The position numbers and the translations under genes are program-made. The notes beneath the pieces were generated by a model. It saw only the letters and a program-made list of their open reading frames with translations, was not told the origin of the DNA and ran no database searches. Of a DNA stretch of 42,556 nt, positions 33,706 to 41,200 are shown piece by piece. Origin of the DNA: an uncultured Eubacterium sp. (lineage in GTDB: Bacteria > Bacillota > Clostridia > Lachnospirales > Lachnospiraceae); contig CAJOPH010000072.1 in the NCBI GenBank assembly GCA_905236805.1, positions 1 to 42,556 of the forward strand. Reading direction: 5' to 3'. The first letter of the stretch is position 1. Each line of letters opens with the position of its first letter.

Positions 33706-33755
33706 GGCGCGAGATTTGCGGTGCGAAGCACCTTCCTATGCAAATCTTTAGCGCA
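33706..33755 (-). repeat. Compound inverted repeat in the rpsB-tsf spacer
   Basis: Nested arms: gcgc (33707-33710) with gcgc (33751-33754), agatttgc (33712-33719) with gcaaatct (33740-33747), and an inner hairpin GGTGC-gaa-GCACC (33720-33732). Together they give a two-part stem. There is no T-run on the minus strand directly after it. It resembles a dispersed extragenic palindrome more than a terminator, though only one copy is in this window. Confidence 0.6.
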
Positions 33756-33768
33756 TCCCGCCGAAGGC

Positions 33769-33804
33769 TTTATCACGGACGGGGTATTCTCCGTTCGTGA
33801 TAAA
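33769..33804 (-). other. Long hairpin just after rpsB
   Basis: 14-nt arms (tttatcacggacgg at 33769-33782 and ccgttcgtgataaa at 33791-33804) pair fully if one G-U is allowed, with an 8-nt loop. It starts 9 nt past the rpsB stop. The minus strand continues GCCTTCGGCGGG without a T-run, so it is more likely an mRNA stabiliser or partial attenuator than a full terminator. Confidence 0.55.
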
Positions 33805-33813
33805 ATACTAATA

Positions 33814-34587
33814 TCATTCATCATCAGACGATAACTCCAGATCAGGAATATCGTCCCCATCATCTGCGAGCGGAAGGTCTTCATCCCCATCCGTCTCATA
33901 TATCTCTCCCTGGTTGGCTTCTACCACTGCGTCAGCCATGGTGGATACGATGAGCCTTACGGCGCGGATCGCATCATCATTTCCCGGAATAATGTAGTCT
34001 AATTCCTCAGGGTCGCAATTGGTATCGGCTATCCCGATAAGGGGTATCCCCAAGGCATGTGCCTCATGCACACAGATCCTTTCTTTTTTGGGATCTACGA
34101 TGAAAATAGCATCCGGAAGGGACTTCATTTCCTTTATTCCGCCCAGGTTCTTCTGGAGCTTTTCCATCTCCTTCTTAAGCTTTATGACCTCTTTTTTGGG
34201 AAGTACCTCGAAGGTGCCATCCTCCTGCATCTTCTCGATGGCTTTCAGCCTGTCTATACGGCTCCTTATGGTCTTGAAGTTTGTAAGCATTCCTCCCAGC
34301 CATCTCTCATTTACATAGAACATCCCGCATCTTTGGGCTTCCGCGGCCACAGTATCTTGAGCCTGCTTCTTTGTTCCCACAAAAAGCACCGTGCCGCCTT
34401 CCGCGGCAATATCAAAGACCGCCTTGTAGGCATCATCTATCATGCCCACGGTCTTTTGCAGGTCTATGATATAGATACCGTTTCTCTCTGTGTAGATGTA
34501 TGGAGCCATCTTAGGGTTCCATCGCCTTGTCTGATGCCCGAAGTGGACACCCGCTTCTAACAACTGTTTCATTGAAAGTACGCCCAT
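33814..34587 (-). CDS. rpsB: 30S ribosomal protein S2
   Basis: 257 aa. Typical S2 sequence: the start [55 protein letters not shown], and [29 protein letters not shown]. The C-terminus carries an added acidic tail of about 25 residues ([11 protein letters not shown], ending LSSDDE), longer than in most S2 proteins. It is the first gene after a strong promoter and a long leader, where autoregulation by S2 would be expected. The ribosome binding site is GGAGG 7 nt before the ATG. Confidence 0.97.
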   Translation of the reverse strand: MGVLSMKQLLEAGVHFGHQTRRWNPKMAPYIYTERNGIYIIDLQKTVGMIDDAYKAVFDIAAEGGTVLFVGTKKQAQDTVAAEAQRCGMFYVNERWLGGMLTNFKTIRSRIDRLKAIEKMQEDGTFEVLPKKEVIKLKKEMEKLQKNLGGIKEMKSLPDAIFIVDPKKERICVHEAHALGIPLIGIADTNCDPEELDYIIPGNDDAIRAVRLIVSTMADAVVEANQGEIYETDGDEDLPLADDGDDIPDLELSSDDE

Positions 34588-34856
34588 TTTTTAATCCTCC
34601 ATTTTTGTTGGTGCGTCCACGCACATCCTACCCCTCTCAGGCATCGGAATAAAGTATACCGACACTGGCCCAAAGGAGTCCATGCATGTGTTTTTTTATT
34701 CCCTGCCAAACGGCAGGCAAAACTATATGGCAACGCATAAATGTTAATGCACACGGATTTTGCAAAGAAATACGCAGCTTCCAGCCGCCAAAATCCGGCG
34801 CAGGAAACGAACAAAACGCTAACATTTTGTTCGTTTCTTATAACATGCGAAACCGA
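34588..34856 (-). promoter_or_regulatory. Structured 5' leader of the rpsB operon
   Basis: About 270 nt between the predicted transcription start and rpsB, with no credible ORF. It begins with a 13-bp perfect stem (GAAACGAACAAAA with its complement, 34804-34837, 8-nt loop). Later come CCTGCC-GTTT-GGCAGG, a segment where TCGG pairs with CCGA, and a GTGCGT/ACGCAC hairpin 17 nt before the Shine-Dalgarno. The length and hairpins suggest autogenous control by S2, or another leader RNA. I cannot match it to a known family by eye. Confidence 0.5.
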
Positions 34857-34862
34857 CTAAGT

Positions 34863-34891
34863 ATTATATCACAGGTAAATGAGTATTTCAA
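34863..34891 (-). promoter_or_regulatory. Promoter of rpsB-tsf operon
   Basis: Minus strand: TTGAAA (34891-34886), 17-nt spacer, TATAAT (34868-34863), with TGTG just upstream of the -10. It is an almost perfect sigma-A promoter starting right after the stop of the upstream membrane protein gene, so it separates the growth block from the flagellar block. Confidence 0.88.
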
Positions 34892-34896
34892 GCCTT

Positions 34897-35595
34897 TCAT
34901 TTCAAAATTTCGGAAATTATTTCGTCATAGCTCATGTTGGAATTTACGCTGAAGGATATCCCTTCCCGCAGCGATGTGTCATAACCTTTTGACACCATGT
35001 ACTCATCAAAATCCGAAGCATCCTTTATGATGCCGGCCTCCTGGAGCTTTTTGGCTACGTCGAATGAATTGTCAGACCCCGTGATCTTTAATGTAAGCTC
35101 ATGGTATGAGTCATCATCTGTGCCTTCTTCGGAAGATCTGTCTGTCCCTGAGGATGAATCTGTACTTGAAGATGAATCATTGCCTGAGGATGTATCTGTC
35201 TCGGAAGAGGTATCTTCCTCATCCCGGCTTTTGGTTTCATCCTTTTCATCAGAGGCGGATGCATCTTTGTCATCACCGGTATCTTCGGAATTGGATTGTG
35301 TATTATTGGTAATCGTGCCGGTATCCGTGTCATTTTTATTGTAAACACCTACCCTCCCGGCATTTTGCCTTTCATATTCATCCACGGTCATGGAATCATC
35401 CGCATCCCCCGATACATATACATATCCCAGCTCCGTAGCCCTTTTTACGGCGGATTTGTCGTTTAATATACCGCCATGGCTGTTTATCGCAAATATAAAG
35501 ATAAGCGTGGTTATTAATATACCCACGCCAATCCCCCTTATATAATATTTGAATCTCAAACCTATCTCCTGCCTATCTCCTGGATCTTTCCTCAT
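34897..35595 (-). CDS. Membrane protein with MltG-like LysM domain, no lytic domain
   Basis: 232 aa. One membrane helix (about 18-42, IRGIGVGILITTLIFIFAI), then a Ser/Asp/Thr/Glu-rich disordered linker (about 95-165), then a C-terminal domain. There the segment LTLKITGSDNSFDVAKKLQEAGIIKDASDFDEYM...LREGISFSVNSNMSYDEIISEIL resembles the LysM-like N-terminal domain of MltG/YceG. The transglycosylase domain that should follow is absent. A role in sensing or binding cell wall is possible. The ATG at 35595 overlaps the upstream gene by 23 nt. An in-frame TTG at 35559, preceded by AGGAG, is an alternative start. It is the last gene before the rpsB promoter. Confidence 0.65.
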   Translation of the reverse strand: MRKDPGDRQEIGLRFKYYIRGIGVGILITTLIFIFAINSHGGILNDKSAVKRATELGYVYVSGDADDSMTVDEYERQNAGRVGVYNKNDTDTGTITNNTQSNSEDTGDDKDASASDEKDETKSRDEEDTSSETDTSSGNDSSSSTDSSSGTDRSSEEGTDDDSYHELTLKITGSDNSFDVAKKLQEAGIIKDASDFDEYMVSKGYDTSLREGISFSVNSNMSYDEIISEILK

Positions 35596-36394
35596 AAAGG
35601 CCTATTATGAGCTGAACCTCACCCCTGCCCATGCCAAGCTCCTTAGCTATCTCTATGTCGGACATTCCCCTGAGGTGACGACTATATATCTCTTCATGGG
35701 AAGAGGACGATGTCCTCACAAATTCCGCGGGAGCATTTCCTTCCTTCACCAAGGGCTTTTCCACCGGAGGCTTCGGCGCATCCTCTTTTTCAGGAAGAGG
35801 GGGCTTTGGTAATGCTTGGGGACTTTTACCTGCCTCATTATGGAAAGGAGGAATAAGCTCCTCTTCAGCCGGCATAACGGGGTCTTTTTTTGGAACGGTA
35901 CTTGCCGGTTCGGAAGGCGCAGCTTCCTTCGGTGCGCTGTTTTTTATCTTTTCCAGTTCCCTAGCCTTCGTATCGGCATGCTCTGCCGCATTATTAAGCC
36001 TGCTATTAAGGGTCTGGGCATCTGAAACAGTTTTTTTCAGGTCATCTTCCTTGTCATTTAGCATACTGTAAAGAAACAAAACCTCCGTATGGGTCTTGTG
36101 GAGGGATTCTGTCACTTCATTTGCATACTCTTCTATGGACATAATCTTCTCATTGGAGATCTTTTCCATCTGCCTCTGGGAGGTTTCCGAGGCTTCCTGT
36201 ATCTTTTCATCTATGCGACTTTGTATCTTCACATCGGCATCAGAAAAGCTGTTGTCCAATATTTTATTAATCTCGTCCTTTGATAAGGATGAGAGATACT
36301 CTACTTCTTTATTGTTTAATTTTTCAGATACCATAAAGCTCCCGAAGATGAAAACGAGGGCTACCAGTATCATTATTATCTCAAGAGCTGTCAA
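35573..36394 (-). CDS. Coiled-coil membrane protein with C-terminal HTH-like segment (DUF6115-like)
   Basis: 273 aa. An N-terminal membrane helix (about 4-24), a long helical coiled-coil region (about 30-145), a Pro/Ala/Glu-rich linker (about 150-215), and a C-terminal segment EEIYSRHLRGMSDIEIAKELGMGRGEVQLIIGLYEE that looks like a small helix-turn-helix. This layout matches proteins found next to fapA and sigD in Firmicutes flagellar operons (DUF6115-like). The start in the track is a TTG with AGGG 9 nt upstream; the first ATG is 7 codons later and lacks a good ribosome binding site. Function unknown. Confidence 0.7.
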   Translation of the reverse strand: MTALEIIMILVALVFIFGSFMVSEKLNNKEVEYLSSLSKDEINKILDNSFSDADVKIQSRIDEKIQEASETSQRQMEKISNEKIMSIEEYANEVTESLHKTHTEVLFLYSMLNDKEDDLKKTVSDAQTLNSRLNNAAEHADTKARELEKIKNSAPKEAAPSEPASTVPKKDPVMPAEEELIPPFHNEAGKSPQALPKPPLPEKEDAPKPPVEKPLVKEGNAPAEFVRTSSSSHEEIYSRHLRGMSDIEIAKELGMGRGEVQLIIGLYEERSRR

Positions 36395-36405
36395 CTTTTC
36401 TTACC

Positions 36406-36738
36406 CTATACAGACATATCAAAAGAACTCCTAGAGCTCTTTATGAAAAAAGTATCCTTTCCTTTTTCATCGGAATCGGATGATTTTTTCTTTTTTCCTT
36501 CTTTTTTATCATACTTATTTCTGCCTTCTTCCTTGGCATCAAACTTAAAGTCTTCCTTTTCGGTATCATCTGCCTCCTGGACAGTCTCCCGCCTGTCATC
36601 TTCTTCCTTGCGGCCTTCGATCATCATGTCAAACTGCTGGATGGTGGGCTTATTGTCTTCATTGGCCTTGATCACGCTCATGTCATATGTTCTTAACATC
36701 ACGCCGTTATTTATATCTATTGAATTAACCATGGCCAT
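36406..36738 (-). CDS. Small charged protein of the flagellar operon, unknown function
   Basis: 110 aa. The N-terminal 45 residues look ordered (MAMVNSIDINNGVMLRTYDMSVIKANEDNKP). The remainder is extremely charged with many Lys, Glu and Asp (KKEGKKKKSSDSDEK) and probably disordered. The ending SSFDMSV echoes YDMSV near the N-terminus. No signal, helix or known domain is visible. A good ribosome binding site (GGGAGG, 10 nt before the ATG) and the tight spacing to the next gene support a real gene. I do not recognise the family. Confidence 0.65.
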   Translation of the reverse strand: MAMVNSIDINNGVMLRTYDMSVIKANEDNKPTIQQFDMMIEGRKEEDDRRETVQEADDTEKEDFKFDAKEEGRNKYDKKEGKKKKSSDSDEKGKDTFFIKSSRSSFDMSV

Positions 36739-36803
36739 AACTATATTACCTCCCTGAAGCTATTTACATCCTTAGGACATAATCATTCTTACAATGGCAT
36801 TTA

Positions 36804-38426
36804 TCATACGCTGGTAAACCTCACGTCAGCCCCGTCCTTAACGAGCTTGGTGCAGGAATATTTGTCGGTAATAGACCTCTGCGCGCCCGATATCGTGACA
36901 AGGCATCCGGAGTAAAGATCCCCCTTCACCACGATGGAGGCATTTTCTGCTATCTCCATCTCTTCATCGAGCTTGGCCTTTTCTTTTGCCACCTCAAGAA
37001 GCTGTTTTTTGACATCCTGATAGGCCTTTGCCACGCTCTTTAAAAAAACCATTTTTTCCTCGGGCAAAACCATTCCCTCTGCCACCTTCTTGCCTATCCC
37101 GGTGATGGTAGGCTCCATCTTTCCCTGTTCCGCCTCAAGCTCCTTTTGCTTTTCGCCAAGGTCATGCGCTTTCTTTTTCATGGCCGTGGAAACCCCTACC
37201 TCTATCCTGGTAGATGCACCCATCTCGGAACCTAAGGTCTGTGTAAGGACCTTGGAGCCTGCCCTTATCTTTCCGCCCGATATAAAGCCTTTTTTTCCCT
37301 GAACCCTTACCTCGTACTTAGCAGATACATTGCTGTGGAGGATGGAATCGGTATTTATGCTCTCATCACTGTAGACCTCGGCATTCTCAATGAACTTTAC
37401 GGTAACGGACTTTCCGGCCTGTAAGAGAGCCTTGGACATGCCATGGATCCCACGGGCCACCACTATGTCACCTCCGGCCTTTAAGGTGGCTCCTTCGACT
37501 ATGCCCCCCACCGTGATGTTTCCTCCCGCTTCCACGGTAAAGCCGCTGTTAACATTACCCTTTATCTCAACAGAACCTGAATACTCTATGTTCCCGGTGG
37601 AATTGTCCACATTTGCCGGAACTATATATACATCAGAAACAAATACCTGACCATCTATGAGCGAGGCATGACCCTCCACCAGGGATCTAAGCTCTGTATG
37701 ATCCTCGGACAGCTCCATGTTTTTCCCGGGCGAAAGGAAGAGATGCTTCACATCATATGCCCTCATGCTTTCCCCGTAAACACTCGTCCCGGGAACGCCT
37801 TCCACCGCGGGGGTAAGCTTTGCCAAAAGGTCTCCCTCATGTACATGAGATATGATGTTAAGGTCTTTGTAATTTACCGTTCCGTCTTCATTAAGGGTAG
37901 GCGAAAGGTTCGTCTCGGTATTAAAAAAATACTCTATGGAAGCATGGGAACCCTCTACAGGCTCTTTACCCTTGGCCACTATCACGTCGGTACACCACAT
38001 GGGCGCTTCGACAAAGGTTTTAAGAAGATCCTCATCAATGCCAAATTTAATCTTTTCACGCTCCAGCGTTGACTTGATGTCATCCATGGTCAGGGGCTGC
38101 CCGTTCACGGACGGTGGATAAAACCTCGCAACCGCCTTCATGTGATCTGACCCGTGATCTACTATCATGGTGGCGCTCTCTTCGAAAGGAAGCTTGTCAC
38201 ACAAACGGCATCCCTTGGGATCCAAGGGGGTATCATGGTCTGCCCCTTCAGGAACTTCCATGCTGAGCGAGTCGCTTATCGCCTTTACATCATATTCGGT
38301 AATGTTCTTGTAGGTAAGGTACTTGGAAACATCATTGAATGAAGGCATGTTCCCGCCGTCCATAGGCGGATATACCAAAAGATACGTTCCATCATCTCGA
38401 ATATCCAGGCGAAAATATCCATCCAT
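36804..38426 (-). CDS. fapA: FapA family protein (DUF342)
   Basis: 540 aa. The N-terminal part (about 65-230) is the FapA N-domain, with STLEREKIKFGIDEDLL and VHEGDLLAKLTPAVEGVPGTSVYGE. A right-handed beta-helix follows (about 250-420; NIEYSGSVEIKGNVNSGFTVEAGGNITVGGIVEGATLKAGGDI read in short turns). A coiled coil (about 420-500) and a closing segment complete the protein. FapA proteins are usual in Firmicutes motility operons next to the flagellar sigma factor, as here. Biochemical role unsettled; control of two-component signalling has been proposed for some members. The start has GGAGG 7 nt upstream. Confidence 0.9.
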   Translation of the reverse strand: MDGYFRLDIRDDGTYLLVYPPMDGGNMPSFNDVSKYLTYKNITEYDVKAISDSLSMEVPEGADHDTPLDPKGCRLCDKLPFEESATMIVDHGSDHMKAVARFYPPSVNGQPLTMDDIKSTLEREKIKFGIDEDLLKTFVEAPMWCTDVIVAKGKEPVEGSHASIEYFFNTETNLSPTLNEDGTVNYKDLNIISHVHEGDLLAKLTPAVEGVPGTSVYGESMRAYDVKHLFLSPGKNMELSEDHTELRSLVEGHASLIDGQVFVSDVYIVPANVDNSTGNIEYSGSVEIKGNVNSGFTVEAGGNITVGGIVEGATLKAGGDIVVARGIHGMSKALLQAGKSVTVKFIENAEVYSDESINTDSILHSNVSAKYEVRVQGKKGFISGGKIRAGSKVLTQTLGSEMGASTRIEVGVSTAMKKKAHDLGEKQKELEAEQGKMEPTITGIGKKVAEGMVLPEEKMVFLKSVAKAYQDVKKQLLEVAKEKAKLDEEMEIAENASIVVKGDLYSGCLVTISGAQRSITDKYSCTKLVKDGADVRFTSV

Positions 38427-38450
38427 TCCTAACCCTCCAAAAAGCCATAA

Positions 38451-39218
38451 TCAGATGCGAAGCACATCCATGTACCCGCCTAAGCTTTTTTTCATCTTCT
38501 GTAACGCCTTGGTGTGCAACTGGGAAACGCGGGACTCTGAAACCTCAAAGACCTGACTAATCTCCTTAAGCGTCATGTCCTCATAATAGTAAAGCAATAT
38601 TACCTTTCTTTCTTTCTCGGTAAGAAGCTCCATGGAAGCTACAAGCTTTTGCTTTAGCTCCTTTTCTTCTATCATATCCTCGGGAGAAGAAAACCTCGCA
38701 GCGCCATGATATGAATCCGTGGGTTCATTACCCTGCTCGATAAATTCGTTTAGGGAAACCACGTTTGTAACCTTGAGCTGGGACTGCCATTTGGAAAGCT
38801 CTTCCTCCGAAAGACCCAGGTGAGAGGCTATCTCTTCATCCGTGGCAGGCCTGCCCTTGCTGGCCTCTACGTATTTTATGGCATCATCTATCTTTCTTTG
38901 GCGCTGCCTCACCGTACGGGGAATCCAGTCCATCTTCCTTATCTGATCCAAGATGGATCCCCTTATCCGCAGGGAGGCATACGTCTCGAATTTGACATCC
39001 TTGCTTAAATTAAATTTGTCTATGGCGTCAATAAGCCCAAAAACACCATAACCTACAAGGTCGTCATATTCCACATTGCTACCCAGGTACATAGAAAGCT
39101 TCCCGGCCACTATCTTTACCAAAGGAGCATACTCTACTATGATCTGCTCACGAAGCTCCTGGGTGGGTGATTTTGCGTATAATTCCCAAAGTTTTTCTTT
39201 GCTTACATCGTTAGCCAT
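38451..39218 (-). CDS. sigD: Flagellar RNA polymerase sigma factor (FliA/WhiG/SigD family)
   Basis: 255 aa sigma-28 protein that directs late flagellar, chemotaxis and often autolysin genes. Region 2: EYDDLVGYGVFGLIDAIDKF and KFETYASLRIRGSILDQIRKMDWIPRTVRQ, the FliA hallmark. Region 3: KGRPATDEEIASHLGLSEEEL. Region 4: LTEKERKVILLYYYEDMTLKEISQVFEVSESRVSQL read in parts. No FlgM (anti-sigma) gene is in the window. It starts 2 nt after the small membrane protein gene. Confidence 0.95.
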   Translation of the reverse strand: MANDVSKEKLWELYAKSPTQELREQIIVEYAPLVKIVAGKLSMYLGSNVEYDDLVGYGVFGLIDAIDKFNLSKDVKFETYASLRIRGSILDQIRKMDWIPRTVRQRQRKIDDAIKYVEASKGRPATDEEIASHLGLSEEELSKWQSQLKVTNVVSLNEFIEQGNEPTDSYHGAARFSSPEDMIEEKELKQKLVASMELLTEKERKVILLYYYEDMTLKEISQVFEVSESRVSQLHTKALQKMKKSLGGYMDVLRI

Positions 39219-39220
39219 AT

Positions 39221-39556
39221 CTAAAACTCTTCGTCATCAAACGATCCATCTTCAAACAAGTCAAGCTCTTCGTCCGCATCTTCTGATTCTTCTTCATCGC
39301 TCTCTAAGGAAATATCCTCCCTTTCACCGACAGGCTCCTGTGCCAGGTCATCCTCATCCTCATCAAGCTTTTTTACGGCACCAAGGTTCCTGTCAATAAT
39401 TATCCTTATGATGACTCCCACCACATAAAAGATGACGAGCACCAAAAGCAAGGTAAGAAGAAATTCTATATTGGATACCCCCCGTAAAAGGAGGACGATA
39501 CAGGTGACAAATCCGGCCAAAAGCATCACCAATGCCGGGATATTCTTTGTATTCAT
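39221..39556 (-). CDS. Small two-helix membrane protein with acidic tail
   Basis: 111 aa. Two membrane helices (about 8-25 and 30-52), then a strongly acidic cytoplasmic tail (about 65-111; DEDEDDLAQE, ESDEEESEDADEE). I do not recognise a named family. The position between cheD and sigD is typical of small membrane proteins in Lachnospiraceae motility operons. It is 15 nt from the cheD stop and 2 nt before sigD, so it is very likely translated. A scaffold or regulatory partner of the motility system is only a guess. Confidence 0.7.
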   Translation of the reverse strand: MNTKNIPALVMLLAGFVTCIVLLLRGVSNIEFLLTLLLVLVIFYVVGVIIRIIIDRNLGAVKKLDEDEDDLAQEPVGEREDISLESDEEESEDADEELDLFEDGSFDDEEF

Positions 39557-39571
39557 TGTCCAAACGCCCCG

Positions 39572-40060
39572 TCATATAACTTTTTTGCCTTTGCCAACGG
39601 CCTTTATATGATACTCCCCTGTATCACAGTAAAGTTCCACGGTACGCCCGTAGTCAAGTCCGCAGTCCTCGGCTATAAGCCTTATTCCGTGCATCTTAAG
39701 GCGTTCCCTTACGGCCGCTGCATTCCTGTCCCCTACATTTCCTACGGTGGATTTATCAGAGAACGAAAACATCTTTGCACCGCCGGCTATCTTGGCAACC
39801 AAGTTTCTCTTTTGGACGCCTGCCGACAGCATCCTTTTCACCAGCTCATCCACACCGGTGTCTGCGAATTTTGAGGGATTGTTTCCGGGATTCCTGATCT
39901 GGGTGCTGTCAGGCAGCATTATATGCACCAGCCCGCCCGTCTTTGTCGTTTTGTCAAACAAAGCCACACCTATACAAGACCCCAGGCCCAAAGTGGTAAT
40001 CGCATCAGGAGCCTTCGTCACCGCAATATCCGCAATGCCAATCTTAATCATTTTGCCCAT
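39572..40060 (-). CDS. cheD: Chemoreceptor glutamine deamidase CheD
   Basis: 162 aa. It deamidates receptor glutamines and stimulates CheC. The catalytic Cys29 is in TLGLGSCIGVAL and the His46 in GGLVHIMLPDS. GGAKMFSF and the final segment complete the domain. The start ATG follows TAGGAGAG by 7 nt. It lies 12 nt after cheC, its binding partner, as in Bacillus-type chemotaxis operons. Confidence 0.96.
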   Translation of the reverse strand: MGKMIKIGIADIAVTKAPDAITTLGLGSCIGVALFDKTTKTGGLVHIMLPDSTQIRNPGNNPSKFADTGVDELVKRMLSAGVQKRNLVAKIAGGAKMFSFSDKSTVGNVGDRNAAAVRERLKMHGIRLIAEDCGLDYGRTVELYCDTGEYHIKAVGKGKKVI

Positions 40061-40072
40061 ACGAATACTCTC

Positions 40073-40696
40073 CTAACTCACGATACCCAGTGATTTCAAT
40101 ATCTTGTCATAAGAATCCACATTGGGCATCAAAATAAAATAACCATTCAGATCAAAGTCATCCCCGAATTTGGACTCTATGAGCAAAGCATTATCCCCGT
40201 ACATACCAAACTCCGTAGCCGGAACGCTAAGAATCGCCGCCGTCATGTCTATACATATGTATGGGATTGACGGCGTAATCATCATATTGGTAAGCGAGGC
40301 TAAGGCAGACAGATATGAAGCCGCTATTATGTTTCCTATTTCCTTTAAAGCCGAAAGCTCTATTTCCGTAAAGTTAAAATTGTCCTTCTGGTCAGTCCCC
40401 ATCAGCTTGTCGACAAAGAACCTGGCGGAATGCATGTCAAGAAGGAACATCATGCTCCCTTCGATATCTGCCTCCACCTCCAGATAGATTCCCACTATCA
40501 GATCTTCTTCTTTGCCTATGGCCTTGGGCAGCTCCTCAACGCTCATCAAAAGCACCTGGGGAACCTGCATATCCAGCTTGGTATTTACCATATTGGCCAT
40601 AGCTGTTGTGGCATTGCCTGCTCCGATGTTCCCTATTTCCTTAAGGACATCGAAATACATATTATTTACATTTTCTAAAACACCGTCTTCTGGCAT
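40073..40696 (-). CDS. cheC: CheY-P phosphatase CheC
   Basis: 207 aa from the ATG at 40696; the track's TTG at 40708 sits in the Shine-Dalgarno GGAGG. CheC dephosphorylates CheY-P and is activated by CheD. Two active-site helices are visible: DVLKEIGNIGAGNATTAM (about 16-33) and ELSALKEIGNIIAASYLSAL (about 115-135), each with the Glu/Asn pair used in catalysis. It has the two-site CheC layout rather than the CheX layout. Confidence 0.95.
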   Translation of the reverse strand: MPEDGVLENVNNMYFDVLKEIGNIGAGNATTAMANMVNTKLDMQVPQVLLMSVEELPKAIGKEEDLIVGIYLEVEADIEGSMMFLLDMHSARFFVDKLMGTDQKDNFNFTEIELSALKEIGNIIAASYLSALASLTNMMITPSIPYICIDMTAAILSVPATEFGMYGDNALLIESKFGDDFDLNGYFILMPNVDSYDKILKSLGIVS

Positions 40697-40717
40697 AACG
40701 ACCTCCAAACAAAAGGC

Positions 40718-41185
40718 TTAAGCGTTATCCTTATCCTCTATCACGCGCATGACATCAAGGAGCGAAACGAGCTCTTCGCCATTTTTTCCTATGCCATACA
40801 AAAAGTTCAATGGGTCAGACTTGGCATCAGATGAAATATCCTCGATCTGATTTTCTCCCAAGGTGACGACCTCGCGCACGGCATCCACGACAACACCGAT
40901 GACACCGGATTCTTCGACCTTCAATATGATAATACGGGAATCCTTGGTAAATTCATCATCATCAAGCTCCATGCGGCGCCTCAAGCTCATGACAGGCACA
41001 ACCTCGCCGCGAAGGTTTATTATGCCCCTGAAATACCTCTGCGCGGAAGGAACGCGCGTGATGCTCTGCATGCGGACTATGTTGTCGACATATTTGATGT
41101 TGATGCCGTAGTTCTCGCTTCCTACCTTCACCACGATGAACTGAATGCGTTCCCCAACATTTTCTTCTATTGCCAATGCATCCAT
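40718..41185 (-). CDS. cheW: Chemotaxis coupling protein CheW
   Basis: 155 aa SH3-like adaptor that links receptors to CheA. Recognisable parts: QFIVVKVGSENYGINIKYVDNIVRMQSITRVP, FRGIINLRGEVVPVMSLRRRM and GVVVDAVREVVTLGENQIEDI, read in segments. Start with AAGGAGGG 8 nt upstream. It lies 15 nt after cheA and before cheC, so adaptor, phosphatase and deamidase are produced together. Confidence 0.96.
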   Translation of the reverse strand: MDALAIEENVGERIQFIVVKVGSENYGINIKYVDNIVRMQSITRVPSAQRYFRGIINLRGEVVPVMSLRRRMELDDDEFTKDSRIIILKVEESGVIGVVVDAVREVVTLGENQIEDISSDAKSDPLNFLYGIGKNGEELVSLLDVMRVIEDKDNA

Positions 41186-41200
41186 AGGTTCTATCCCTCC

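Noticed and set aside
33769-33804. Intrinsic terminator between rpsB and tsf
   Set aside because: Strong stem but no T-run on the minus strand, and tsf lacks an evident promoter of its own.
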